Assembly: GCA_023974075.1 (NCBI GenBank)
Contig: CM043800.1
Location: 42,258,008 to 42,322,007, forward strand
DNA length: 64,000 nt
Origin: Chaenocephalus aceratus
Taxonomy: Eukaryota; Chordata; Actinopteri; Perciformes; Channichthyidae
Reading direction: 5' to 3'
Below, piece by piece: positions 1 through 10,626 of the stretch (within the stretch, counting starts at the first letter, position 1; every line of letters begins with the position of its first letter). The notes under the pieces are model-generated. The model searched no databases. It saw nothing but the letters and a program-made list of their open reading frames with translations, and was not told where the DNA came from. The translations under genes were made by a program, and so were the position numbers.

Positions 1-177
1 AAGCAGCTCCTGGCTCACTGGACTGCACTCGACTGTCGAACACCTGGAGTCACATCCATGTGGAAATGGCTTCTCACGGTTCTCAGGTCAAATATGTATA
101 TTTGATTAAAAATGCGATTAATTTCGATTAATTAATTACAAAGCCAAATTAATTTTTTAATTGAGTCCCGGCTCTAA
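1..177. mobile_element. hAT-like element terminal fragment
   Basis: The tract rich in ATTAATT ends with TTGAGTCCCGGCTCTA, immediately before LINE sequence resumes at about 178. The same architecture (TTAATTA-rich tract ending in TTGACAGCCCTA) is seen at 37400-37493. I read it as one end of a hAT-type element that cut the LINE; the other end lies outside the window, so no target-site duplication can be checked. No coding potential was seen. Confidence 0.4.
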
Positions 178-1250
178 TTATTTTGTGTCATATTTTTCTT
201 TAATTCTCTAAATGCATCGTTTCGCTCTTTAATAGCCCTGCTGCATTCCTCATTCCACCATGGCACCACTTTCTTCCTACCCTTGGTTGTGGTTTTGGGC
301 ATACTGTTCTCTGCTGCATTTAGTATATGTTGCGTTATTTGGCTTGTAATTACCTCTCTGCTTCCCTCTGATGTTAGCAGGTGTACCGACTCCTCACACC
401 ATATTCTAAATTTCCCTAAATCAGCTTTAACAAAGCACCACCTGGTTATCACACATCCTTCCTGCATAAACATTAGTATTCATTTTAGGAAGCACTGGAT
501 AATGGTCACTTCCTGCAGTGGAGTTATTCAAAACAAACCATTCGCATGTATGAACCAAACAGTTTGACACTAATGTCAGATCCAGGCATGAGACGTTCCC
601 CCTGTGAACATCTACTCTTGTTCCATGTCCATCATTCAGGCATACTAGTGTTCTTTCCTCCAGCATTTCTTCCACTATATTTCCGTTACTGTCTGTATGG
701 TTGCTGCCCCATAGACGGTTGTGTGCATCGAAATCACCACACCAAACTTCCTTCCTATGTTTATTGCCTGCTATTTCTTTAAATATCAGTGGTTAGATTT
801 TTACATGGGTTGTATACATTGATTATCCTAATGTTATCTTGTTCATAGGGTTGCAAATGTCCACTATAATACACTCTATATCACCAGGAGATTGCACCTC
901 CCTGTATGCCACATCATCTTTGAGAAACGTGGCACACCCTCCACCATTTTGATTATTAGCTCTATCATGCCTTATACAGCTACATCCTGGAATGACAAAG
1001 TCTAATTGAGGTCGTAACCAGGTTTCCTGCACACATATTACCTCAGGGACTACCTCTAGCTCATATATATATTTCTTGAATTATTGACCATTAGCTATGA
1101 GGCTTCTGCACTGTAGTGTGCAGCACCATGATTAAGGATCTAACCCTCATCCTGATTTTCATTTCCCCCAGCTCCATTTATAGCTAACATTGCATGTTTC
1201 TGATCTGCTTTCATATCTTTCATGTCTAGGAATTTCCCAGCTGCCTCCAC
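174..1250 (-). pseudogene. LINE ORF2 endonuclease remnant
   Basis: Minus-strand fragments resemble the exonuclease-endonuclease-phosphatase domain of non-LTR elements. A QETWLRPQLDF start lies near 1032-1000 and a GSDHYPV catalytic-type motif near 510. The linker towards the RT domain contains VPWWNEECSRAIKERN near 270. Numerous stops and frame changes separate the fragments, so no product is expected. The RT domain that should follow is missing because the element is cut at 178. Confidence 0.6.
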
Positions 1251-1326
1251 AATGGCTTTGATTCTATCACTTTCTTTTTTAACTGTAATGCAACATTTAC
1301 AGTATGGCATATGAATACCACAACAT

Positions 1327-3425
1327 TCACTTTTTCACTCCTAGAACACCATCATCCTCTTTACTCTTGGTGGCGCTGTGGGGTTTGGATTTGCAGATTA
1401 CCTTTGGTGTGTTCCTGCCATGTTGTATTGTAATGCTCTGCTCCATTCCACTAGGGGTCTTAGTGATTGTTATTGTTCCCCTTACTTTTTTTATTGCTTC
1501 TGTGTATGAAACTTTGTTTGTAATCTTAACCCTCTGCACCTCTCTGGCCTCTCTCTGGCCTCTCTCTGCACCTCTCTGCACCTCTCTGCACCTCTCTGGC
1601 CTCTCCTGCACCTCTCTGGCCTCTCTCTGCTGCACCTCTCTGGCCTCTCTCTGGCCTCTCCTGCACCTCTCTGCACCTCTCTGCACCTCTCTGGCCTCGC
1701 TGCACCTCTCTGCACCTCTCTGGCCCTCTCTGCCTCTCTGCTCTCTGCACCTCTCTGGCTCCTCTCACCTCTCTGGCCTCTCTGGGCCTCTCTCTGCACC
1801 TCTCTGGCCTCTCTCTGCCTCTGCACCTCTCTGCACCTCTCTGCTGGCCTCTCTCTGCACCTCTCTGGCCTCTCTCTGGCCTCTCTCTGGCCTCTCTCTG
1901 CACCTCTCTGGCCTCTCTCTGGCCTCTCTCTCTCTCTGCACCTCTCTGGCCTCTCTCTGCACCTCTCTGGCCTCTCTCTCTCTCTGGCCTCTCTCTCTGC
2001 ACCTCTCTGGCCTCTCTCTGCACCTCTCTGGCCTCTCTGCCCTCTCTCTGCACCTCTCTGGCCTCTCTCCTCTCTGCACCTCTCTGGCCTCTCTCTGCAC
2101 CTCTCTGCACCTCTCTCTGGCCTTCTGGCCCTCTGGCCTCTCTCTGCACCTCTCTGAACCTCTCTGGCCTCTCTCTGCACCTCTCTGGCCTCTCTCTGCA
2201 CCTTTCTGCACCTCTCTGGCCTCTCTCTGCACCTCTCTGCACCTCTCTGGCCTCTCTCTGCACCTCTCTGCACCTCTCTGCTCTGGCCCTCTTTGCACCT
2301 CTCTGGCCTCTCTTTGCACCTCTCTGGCCTCTCTCCGCACCTCTCTGCTGCCTCTCTCTGCACCTCTCTGGCCTCTCTCTGCACCTCTCTGCACCTCTCT
2401 GGCCTCTCTCTGCACCTCTCTGGCCTCTCTGGCCTCTCTCGGCACCTCTCTGGCCTCTCTCTGCACCTCTCTGCACCTCTCTGCACCTCTCTGGCCTCTC
2501 TCGGCACCTCTCTGTCCTCTCTCCGCACCCTCTGGTCTCTCTCTGCACCTCTCTGGCCTCTCTGCACCTCTCTGGCCCTCTCTGCACTTCACATCCTCCA
2601 AACGCAGCACTGTGCTCTCCTCCGTACTTACAACATTTAACCTTTGCATCCTTTTCACATTTTCCATACTCATGTTGTCCTCCGCATCTCGCACACCTTA
2701 GCTGTCCTTTACACTGCTGCCCGGTGTGCTCCATTCGTTGACATGCGTAGCCCCTGAGAGGTTTGGGAAAGTACTCCCTAACAATGGAGTTCAGATATCC
2801 CATTTGTACTGCCTTAGGTAATGTTCTCCTCAAACTGAATGAGAACTGATAATGTTTCTTTGAGTGTGCCATCCCGTTTGCTTTTAAGCCTTGTGACTTC
2901 CACTACTTTGCCTCCTTTTAATTCACTTTTAACATCATCCACTGACATTTCCAATGGTACTCCTGATATTACTCCTCTCAGTTTTGCCATTGCTCCTGGG
3001 ACATGCGCCTTCATTTTCTCCCCATTCAGTGAGTTCATTCCCAGTATCTTTTCCTGCTGCTGTTTGTTATTGGCATGTATCAAAACCCGCTTGTTGTTCA
3101 TGAATTTAGCACATTTAATTTTCCCAATCTCTTTTTCAATTGCTTTGGTAAGTTTAATCGGGTGGTAATGCTCACCATCCTGATTGAATTCTATTACAAC
3201 TTTCCACTCGTGTTCTAGTTCTTTATTCAACATTGCTTGACTGACACTTTGACTGATTTTTGATTTTTTTGATTTTTTGCTTTGATTAGCCTTGTCTGCT
3301 TCACCCGACCAACTTCTAGCTCTTACTGAACTATCTCTTTCTCTCAAAGATCTTTTCTTCCTCGCAGCTTTGGATATCATCCATTCCATATCGTCTTTTT
3401 GGCTACCATCTGAGCTGGTTGACAT
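1327..3425 (-). pseudogene. LINE ORF1 (gag-like, CCHC) with minisatellite expansion
   Basis: ORF1 begins with a Met-Ser-Thr-Ser start near 3425 and has a basic, lysine-rich N-terminal third and a middle RNA-binding-like region. Three knuckles follow, with cores CQRMEHTGQQC, CARCGGQHEYGKC and a third with CCKYGGEH. A frame break lies near 2840, where the frame of 3512-2814 passes to that of 2872-1526. Directly after the last knuckle the sequence enters about 1.05 kb of 21-bp repeats. It then returns to ordinary ORF1 sequence (NKVSYTEAIKKV onward) and stops at 1327. A normal protein of this family would have at most about one copy of the heptapeptide here. In LINEs such proteins bind the element RNA; this copy is frame-shifted and unlikely to be functional. 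Confidence 0.65.
1533..2588. repeat. 21-bp coding minisatellite inside LINE ORF1
   Basis: The tandem array has plus-strand units CTCTCTGGC and CTCTCTCTGCAC, together 21 bp. On the minus strand one unit encodes the heptapeptide VQREARE. Variants drop one half-unit or gain or lose a CT, which shifts frame, so all three minus frames stay open for hundreds of codons (giving ERGQRGA and ERPERCR versions). The long plus-strand frame (1304-2701) is only the complement of the array. The array starts exactly where the native ORF1 reads CEVQ and ends where it reads EVQRVKI, so it appears to have grown from native codons. Confidence 0.85.
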
Positions 3426-3598
3426 GATGAAACAGTCAATGTACAGTTTATGCAAATCCGCCAAAAATAACAGTCCAATGCTACAGTTTCTGTATGTATC
3501 CGAGTTTTCCAATTCTCTCTGAGCTTTCTGTCACGCGTCTCCGACTTCACTTCCTTCCGGCGTCCGAGCCTTCCATAGCCTTACGACGCAATCACTCG

Positions 3599-4105
3599 AG
3601 CTTCTTATTCTGCTTCTTCTTTTTCTTCTTTTTCTTCTTCTCTCGGTTTTTGGGTTTTTGGTGCAAACAGCTTTAAGGTGCAGACCGCCACATACTGTAC
3701 AAGAGTGTGTATCACCATATATCCTACCTGTCTGACCATTATACCATTGTGTTGTTTACGTTGTTTACGTTGTTTTAAATTCTTCCAATCAATCCCGTTT
3801 CACTCAAATACTTAAGAATGGCCTTTCTGGTAGCTCTGACCCCTCACCTTCTGTTCCCAGTGTCCCCATCAGGCTCCACTCCCTTCCTGCCTCTCTTACC
3901 CCCTCACCTTCTGTTCCCAGTGTCCCATCAGGCTCCACTCCCTTCCTGGTAGCTTTTACCCCCTCACCTTCTGTTCCCAGTGTCCCCATCAGGCTCCACT
4001 CCCTTCCTGCCTCTCTGACCCTGTCTCTTAGTTGTTCCCTCTCTGTTTTGTACATGTTACAGTGTAATATGATGTGTTCCACATTTTCTTTCACTCCACA
4101 CCCCC
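3599..4105 (-). mobile_element. Same LINE family, 3' end with GAA-rich tail
   Basis: The minus strand encodes the very C-terminus of ORF2 (KENVEHIILHCNMYKTEREQ, the zinc-motif region after RNase H) from about 4094. About three copies of a 60-bp coding repeat follow, then a 3' UTR and an (AGAAGA)n-type tail at 3599-3640. The 3' UTR closely matches that of the plus-strand copy at 21620-21845. The fragment is 5' truncated near 4105. Its tail runs straight into the 5' end of the LINE at 178-3598 on the same strand. Confidence 0.75.
3830..4020 (-). repeat. 60-bp coding tandem repeats in LINE ORF2 C-terminus
   Basis: About three units each encode roughly 20 residues containing EWSLMGTLGTEGEG, joined by REAGR or RATRK variants. 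One unit has lost a base (the middle one at about 3920-3930). The same repeat is expanded in the copy at 21370-21640, so the repeat is a property of the family, not of one insertion. Confidence 0.75.
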
Positions 4106-4686
4106 TTGTTACAGGCTTGGCCTGTCACTGTAAGAGTAGCAGCTGCAAGGGGTTGTGGGTTTTGGAGTCTGTGTGTGTGTAAAAATGTGATGGCCAAGGT
4201 GAAATGCAGAGTTATGGAGAGAGAGACAAAAGTATAGAGAAAGTGGTCAGAAAAGGAATAGTATCTAGTCTGTATGTATGCAATACAGTGTCAATATAGC
4301 TTGAAGAATGTGAATAAACTGAGGTTCTTCCCACGGCACCCGAACGCCTCGTTTCCATCCTTTTTCCCCTCGAAATGTCTGGGCTGCAGCTCCCCTCTCT
4401 GTTTTCTCTTCTTCACCTTCTGCTTGTTCTATTACCACGTTACTTAATTAAAGTACCCATTTGAACCTTCTCAGAGACTCCATTCGTCTCCTTAGTTTAA
4501 GTTTCTCTCCTGGATGCGAGGACAAGGAATATTCTAATATTTGGTGAATCCCTGACGTGATATTCGCCACACCAGGAGAGCAGTTGCAGTTTTCAAAGGA
4601 GCTTGAACAATGCCGGCAGACATACACTCGGGCCCATACAGAAAGGTAAAGAAGTACCTGTTTATTCAAAATCTTCAATAGATTAC
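4106..4686. other. Unassigned sequence with poly(A)-signal-like motif
   Basis: No coding region was recognised. A GAATAAACTGAGG motif near 4312 followed by a CT-rich stretch resembles an LTR R/U5 or a transcript 3' end on the plus strand. A weak ORF on the minus strand (4448-4891) runs into the LTR and is probably fortuitous. Confidence 0.3.
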
Positions 4687-5002
4687 TGTTGCAACCCGGC
4701 TCCAGGGCTGTAACATAAAGCAGGGAGGCGAGACGAGAGGTAAGAGTACAACAGTTTATTCTCAGCCACAAACAACTGAATGTACACCAGCAATAGGTCC
4801 CCGAAACTGGCGCAGAGAGAGTGCCCAGAGGAGTGAGAGAGACGTATCCGGCTGGGCTCCTCCTATATTCTTTTCCCCAGGTGTAGCTCATAAGGCAGGT
4901 ATCCTCCCCGACAGGTGCGGCTCATCACCACCGGAACCTGTGAACACCCACAAACCACACACAAACAGACGGCACCCCACGTAGTGTGGAGGGGTCGTCA
5001 CA
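4687..5002 (-). mobile_element. Ty3/gypsy 3' LTR (solo side of a truncated copy)
   Basis: On the minus strand the LTR begins TGTGACGACCCC at 5002 and ends GGTTGCAACA at 4687, a TG...CA structure of 316 bp. It is preceded on that strand by a polypurine tract and by decayed protease-integrase sequence. A second LTR of the same general type, with matching ends, is split at 29839-30107 and 34481-34525. Confidence 0.65.
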
Positions 5003-5020
5003 CTCCCCCCCATAAGAAAG
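5003..5020 (-). other. Polypurine tract
   Basis: Minus-strand TTTCTTATGGGGGGGAG sits immediately before the TG that opens the LTR at 5002. This is the usual plus-strand primer position of LTR retrotransposons. Confidence 0.6.
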
Positions 5021-5040
5021 GAATTCCCCTAAGAAAACCG

Positions 5041-5830
5041 TTAACTACCTAAATAGCTAGGAGCTCTTCTCCGATATTTTGGCGTGGACAGAAGACCACT
5101 CTGGCCAGTCCCTTGGCCCAGCACCTGGAAGAACCCGAAATGTCCTTCCAGAACCCGCAAACTAGCCCTTGGCAACAAACCCAAGACCTGACCCCCAGGT
5201 CGCTGCCGAATTGGCTTACCTGTCTGACATGATTTAACGTCCCGAGACACATCTCTCTTCAGACCATGCCAAAAGACATACCGCAACATGTAACCACATG
5301 TTTTACGGACACCCCGATGTCCCGACTGCCCATGCGCTTTCCTGAGGACCTCCTCACGAAATCTGACAGGAACCACAAAAACTGATACACTGGCTCACCA
5401 ATGAAGCCTTTCCCACGTGACCACCACTTTCTGACCAGCAATCCCCCTTGCAGCTGACAACCCCTGGTGACACATTACCATCCTCGGCGGAGAGAACCAC
5501 CTCAAAAAATTGACTGAGGGAGACATCTGCTTTCTGCTCTATCACCAACTCACTGCGGGATACAGACAACAACAAGTCAGGAATAACCACAGACTCTATC
5601 TCACTGACCTCTTCACCCTGCTCAGACTCCTCCTGTGCACGGGTCACAGAGCAAGCCACAAACACTCCAGGAGAGGACTTAACATTCTCCTCTGCGTTAA
5701 CAGTCACAGTGGGTGAAGATGACTGCATGCTAGGCGGTGGACCCTCAGCCCACACACGGCTGCCAGCCAGGTCGTTACCCAGGATAACATCCACACCACC
5801 AATCGGCATTACAGGACGGACCCCCATGGC
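5041..5830 (-). pseudogene. Gypsy Pol remnant: protease region then integrase zinc-binding domain
   Basis: Reading the minus strand from 5827, a protease-domain end is visible (GVDVILGNDLAGSRVW). It is followed by a variable linker and then by an integrase N-terminal region with an HGQSGHRGVRKT motif and a CQ-type cysteine near 5225, the HHCC zinc-binding module. Several frame changes occur. No reverse transcriptase lies between protease and integrase. That order matches vertebrate gypsy elements of the Gmr1 type, in which integrase precedes RT, so a deletion need not be invoked. The rest of integrase and RT are missing before the LTR. Confidence 0.65.
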
Positions 5831-6054
5831 GACCTCACCTTGAATATCTTCGTGCTTTCACAGTGGAGATCGATCGCCGCGTGTGTGCACAAGAGCGCTC
5901 CACTGACCTGACACGGGGCCTTGATGGCTCAGATGTGCGGTGGTGGACGGGGCCCGCCTGGACGGCACAGCACTGGGTGCAGGAGCCTCAAACTTGGGCT
6001 TCGGAGTGAGGGCTGCGGCGGGGGCCTGCTCTGAACGTGGAGAGGGCTACAACA

Positions 6055-6429
6055 ATGGATAGTTCCAGTGGATCAACGTTTTTGCCAAGCTCTCCAAAGT
6101 GGAGTCATGTTGTGAAAAAAGGCCGACGTCATGCCTCAGAGAAGGCTGCTGATAATCCAAGATTGCGCACTGTTGCTCCCGAGCGGAAAAATGAATCCGG
6201 TAACGTGCCTATTGTTGGCACCGGAGCTGCGGGCAACATCAAAGTGATCAAGACTAAGCTGGTGAGTGTTTTTGCTTCCAAGTTCTCACCAGACCTAGAT
6301 GCTGAAACTTTGTCTGTGTATGTTAAAGAAAAACTTGGCCGCGAGGTTGCCTGTTGCCAAAGAATTGGCACTATACACGGTTCATTTAAAGTATCTGCTG
6401 AATGCAATGAGGTCAGCGAAATGTACAAT
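6055..6429 (+). pseudogene. LINE ORF1 N-terminal part
   Basis: The 125 codons start Met-Asp-Ser-Ser-Ser-Gly and contain a low-complexity basic N-terminus. A conserved block with FASKFSPDLDAETLSVYVKE and SAECNEVSEMYN follows. These blocks recur in ORF1 proteins of fish CR1/L2-type LINEs. The reading frame is then destroyed by the insertion at 6430. Its continuation after 7684 restores the expected next block, so both halves come from one LINE copy. Confidence 0.55.
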
Positions 6430-7683
6430 TTATTTATTTATATATTTATTTGACAGGGACAGTGCACATTGATTGACATTTCTGTAAATGCGCCAGAGTT
6501 AGCCAACAGGCTAACGTCTGTAGTCCCTGGACAGATGTGATGAAAGTCATCCTAAAAACAAAAATTCACTTCAAATAACAGGTAAATACAATCAGTAAAA
6601 CAACATTCAACAGAAATACTTCTATTATGATAAAAGCATATACAAAAAACAGAAAAACAGAACATATTCACAAAGCAGATAGCAACAGATCAGGCACATG
6701 TACAAACAGAGCGTTGTAAAGTGTGTAGATTGTGTCAGTGTTTGACATAGCTGACTTTCCACTAACCATGTTTTGAAGTTAGATTTAAATAAACTGCAGG
6801 TGATTTGTTCTCTAATCTTCACTGGGATTGAGTTTCCCTGTTGTGCAGCTTTAAAAGAAAAAGAAGATTGGCTGAATGAACTCTTCCTTAATGGAACAAC
6901 GCAGTCTCCTCTTGTTGCAAGCTCTTGTTGACCTGGTGTGCGTATACAATGTCTGAGCGGAGGTGAGGCCGTTGTATTATTTTATACATAAGGCAAGCAT
7001 TTGCATATCTCATTACATTTCCCCAGCTCAACAAGTTGTATTTGTGAGTATTGGGCCAATGATGAGAATAAACTGGATTTCTTATCAACTATTTTAAGTG
7101 TTTGTTCGTATAATGATTCCAGGGGTTTAAGAGTGGTTGCAGCACGGCATGTGACCAGGTTGTTAAGCAGTAGGTGATATGAGATAGAACCATGGAGTGC
7201 ATGTACATCAAGTTTCTGGAATTTTGAACCTGTTTGAACCTTTTTCACCTGAGCCTTAAATTGAGTCTTGATCAATTAAGACCCCCAGGTATTGTACTGT
7301 GAGACCACCTGTAGCCTCTCCCCGGACACAACACATCTGGCTCAATGCAGGAAGGACTTGGTTTTGGTGAAGAACATACATACAGTTTTACTGACATTTA
7401 GTTGCAGACAGCATTGCTCCAACCAAGCTGTTTACATGACCATCTTGTTCGTCAGTTTCATTTGCCACTTGTGTCAGACTTGCCTCCGTGAACATAAATT
7501 AGAGTATCATCAGCATACATTTGGATGTTTGTGTCAGGACATATCGATGGTAAGTCGTTTATATACAATGAAAATAAGAATGGACCCATAATTGACCCTT
7601 GTGGGACACCTGTGGACAGCTGGAGGTTAGATGATTGATTATTCTGTACTCCAACATACTGAGAACGGTTGAACAAATATGGA
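6430..7683 (-). mobile_element. Second LINE (L2/Rex-like) 3' half inserted into ORF1
   Basis: The minus strand carries RT motifs near 7600-7500 (VPQGSIMGPFLFSLYIND, then QMYADDT). A thumb/C-terminal region follows (ATTLKPLESLYEQTLK near 7120) and then a 3' UTR ending at the TATTTATTTAT boundary near 6430. Frameshifts and stops are common. The 5' end is truncated at 7683. Flanks (tgtacaat on the left, gaacaaatat on the right) give only a blurred target-site duplication. Confidence 0.65.
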
Positions 7684-7934
7684 GATCCGGCCGGAAGGGG
7701 CATTTGTCCGGCGGTATTATGAGCCGCGCAGAGCAGGAGTTATCGGCTCAAACACTGCATCTACTGCGGGGGGAATGAGTGTGCCAGCTAGTGCTATGGG
7801 CACTCACTTGTCTCGCTAATAACTATTCGGGGTCTTGTCGTACAACTGTCCGTGGCCTTTGTATGAGCCAGAGCACAGGGATAAAGCTCGCCACATAGTA
7901 GCGGCACATAGTAGTTGACCACCTTCTGGAGAAC

Positions 7935-8155
7935 TGTGATATACTATGTATGCAAGAGACATTTTAGCGAAGCAAGACTTGGAAAAACTGAACTCTTTTA
8001 ATGATAATTTCCATGGGGCCTGGGGAGTCTGCTACTGACTTTGGCATGGAATAGTCAGAGGAAGGATATCAGGGGGTGTGGCTATCCTGTGGAATAAGAA
8101 CCTTGATTCATCAATACATGTTGTTAGGCTTGTGCCGACTGGTAGTTACCAATTC
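7935..8155 (+). pseudogene. LINE ORF2 endonuclease fragment
   Basis: Codons near 7940-8100 give QETHFS, then FHGAWG and GRISGGVAILWNKN in shifting frames. These are recognisable endonuclease blocks of CR1/L2-type LINEs. Stops interrupt the frame and nothing further of ORF2 remains. Confidence 0.5.
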
Positions 8156-9480
8156 GTACTCCAGACACAACAACAGTAACTAAAGCTGGAAGACTCAAGA
8201 ACTGCACAAGACTCATACTACCGGTGATAGCGGCTGGAGAAGGAGGATTGCAATACCAACCATGGACTCACAGGGACATGGAAGCATTAGTGGGAAAACT
8301 ACCTCCACTCACGAAAGGAGGTCAGAAGTGGATGAATGATCTGGAGAGATACACAGCCCAAGACCACCTGTGCTTGGGAGACATGAGGGCCCTGCTCGGA
8401 CGGATTGAAGGACGACTGGAGGCAAGAGCAGTAGATTTCGAAGCCAAATGCGCCAACTCTCCAGATGACATTTCGTTCAACAAAATCAGGTCGAGGTATT
8501 GGGCTGCTATTTGTCACATCTACTGAGAAAATAACCGGAGGAAGACATGCATGCCTTCCTGAAGAGATGTGAAGGAGTGTGGGAGGACTGCACTGGAGAA
8601 CGACATGACGTTTCCTGAGCTGTCGAAATGTTGTGGAAGAATGCGGTCATTAAAGCCCTTCCCCGATCAGTTCAGGCATGCCTGGAAGATGAGGTGGGAT
8701 TAGACACTAAACCCATTGAAGAATGGAGACAACATCTCATTCACACGATATGAAATACCAGGCAGCAAAAAGGGAAAATTATGAAGAAATGGAAGCAATA
8801 CAACTGAGACTTCTGAAGATACAGGTAGCTGAGAAAGACACCGAAGCTTGTAGGAACATGACAAGGAGAAGGGAGGAGAAGTTTTCAAAGATGGCCATAG
8901 AACCAGCGAAGGCAGTCCAGACACCTCCAACAGTTCAAGCTCAGGAAGAACCAGCGAAGGCAGTCCACACACCTCCAACAGTTCAAACTGGAGTAGTGCC
9001 AGAGATTCAGATGCAGAACTGACAAAGAAGAGGAAGAGGTTTCCGGTTTGAGGGATGTTACAATTGCGACCAAATGGGCAATTGGTCCAGAGATGTCCGC
9101 AACTACTAATGCAATACCCACCACAAGCACCACACAACGGCCCCTCCAAGCAGTTACCCCAGGGGAGTTTTCCATGACTACGACAGAGGCAGGGGGTCTC
9201 AAGGATGTCAAAGAGGAACAGGATTTCCAAACATGAACCAAATGCCACTGACAGCCTGGTATCAACCACAACAAAGAGGAAGCTCAGAGGGCCAGACCAC
9301 CAGGTGATGCATCTTCAGCCCAGAAGGGTATTTTGAAATCCAGCTACATTGCGCCACATCGGTCACCACAGGAGGGAGTGGTTGAATGTCATTTCAAAGA
9401 TAGTGAGTAGCATATTGCATTTACATATAAGCATCCACAGATTAGTAGTAGAAGATTAAAACATAGTAGAACATTTAGCA
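8156..9480 (+). pseudogene. Endogenous retrovirus gag remnant
   Basis: An open stretch at 8224-8526 resembles a fish retrovirus capsid N-terminal domain, with its tryptophan-proline start and downstream hydrophobic helices. From 8527 the frame is broken by several stops. A lysine/glutamate-rich region follows, with a 54-bp imperfect tandem repeat (8905-8990), and then a basic region around 9020-9330 where nucleocapsid would be expected. There is no intact product. The family is inferred from layout and a few motifs only; a Gammaretrovirus/Epsilonretrovirus-like fish ERV is the likeliest source. Confidence 0.5.
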
Positions 9481-10626
9481 GGACTATTTTTGTAATTATG
9501 AGAAGGATAGAGATTACGAGTGATGTTGTTCCCCCACACAGAAAACTATTGTGTCAGCTAGTGAGGTCAAGACGAGGGGTTTCCCACCCAAATTATGAAA
9601 ATGGAAACCTAGTACTCGCCCAAGACGGAGGATCCTTACCAAGTCCTCCTGTTTACACCGACTGCAGTTCAAGGGGTGACTATACACCTGACGTGAGGCT
9701 GTTGAGACCTGAGAACAGAAACTTGATTCTTGCTGTCGTGAAGTCCTGGCTACAAAGGGAGGTGTTCGATAGGATCACTTGTCTCAAACCAGTGAAGAAG
9801 TCAACAAGAACCCAGCAGAACTAGAGAGTTACTGTTAGCGGGAGAACAGTGACAGAGCGACAGAGACTGCACAACATTTTCCAGCCAGTACATAGATAGA
9901 CCCGTCAGAAGACCGGGGCTGTGTTTAAAGGGGAACTTCATTTATTGTTAGTGGAAGTATAGTTTTTAGTCAAACAATTATGTGATATATGGAGTCAGAT
10001 TACATTTTTCTCATAAACACCATTTTATAATCGTCTGAAGTATCTGTTTTAAGGCATGAGCTGCAAACTAAATAATATAACACTGATTGAGAGCTTGATG
10101 AAGAAGTTGTAGGGTTTTTTACAACTGTTTCAAGAATCAGTTTTTATTTATTTATTCTTGAGTGACTTTACTGATTTATAATGTAGTGCGTAAGGCAATA
10201 TCTCATTTTAAGTGAGGGGCACCAGCCCTTCATGTTCTCCTGCATGTCACCCTCTGTGAGAATAGTTCGTATTTTTCCCTCTAGTTTACAGAAATGTTAT
10301 TTTATCATATGTTAGTTCAGCAGTATCAACCAATGCTCTAAGAGTTATTGAGACGCATTAGCGAAACCAGGGGTATTGTTTTTCGCAGCAACAATGATGC
10401 ATAATACCAGGACAAAAGCCTTTATTGAAACAAGTACACTATTTTTTGTGCTAATGGCAGATTTGAGTGAATATGCATTTATACCATCAGAAAACCATAC
10501 ATCACACGATATTTTGTTCGCCTTATGGGTACATGGAGGATTTGTATTTATTTCATACAAAGTTATGGGTCTTCCATCCTGTTCGTAATAGGGTAATCAT
10601 TGCAATATTAATTGAGCAATTTATGC
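9481..10626 (+). other. Unassigned, probably 3' internal region of the same ERV
   Basis: A 108-codon frame at 9498-9824 is not recognisable. The rest is AT-rich with no supported gene. Because it lies between gag and a polypurine tract plus LTR start, I infer a proviral 3' region with pol and env largely deleted. Confidence 0.3.

Larger units (their letters stand above)
178..3598 (-). mobile_element. I/Nimb- or Jockey-like LINE, 5' part with ORF1 and decayed endonuclease
   Basis: Read on the minus strand, the element has a 5' UTR (3598-3426), ORF1 with gag-like zinc knuckles (3425-1327) and the start of ORF2, an apurinic-type endonuclease broken by many stops (about 1250-174). Reverse transcriptase and RNase H are absent because the element is cut at about 178 by another repeat. 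Its 5' end directly follows the GAA-rich tail of a second LINE copy on the same strand. The clade is inferred from the CCHC ORF1, the endonuclease style and the RNase-H-side zinc motif in the partner copy at 3599-4105; I cannot separate I, Nimb and Jockey by eye. Confidence 0.7.
5831..8155 (+). mobile_element. CR1/L2-superfamily LINE, 5' part (interrupted)
   Basis: A GC-rich 5' leader (5831-6054) is followed by ORF1 (6055-6429). After a 1.25-kb insertion ORF1 resumes at 7684 (PEGAFVRRYYEPRR-type sequence, 7690-7735), and a degraded ORF2 endonuclease follows (about 7935-8150). The element stops where retroviral sequence starts at about 8156. Confidence 0.6.

Noticed and set aside
1533..2588. 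CRISPR-like array
   Set aside because: Units are contiguous with no unique spacers, and the context is a vertebrate LINE.
1304..2701. 465-codon plus-strand open frame rich in Leu-Ser-Ala-Pro
   Set aside because: It is the complement of the 21-bp minisatellite in LINE ORF1; the repeat has no stop in this phase, and there is no independent start, domain or splice evidence.
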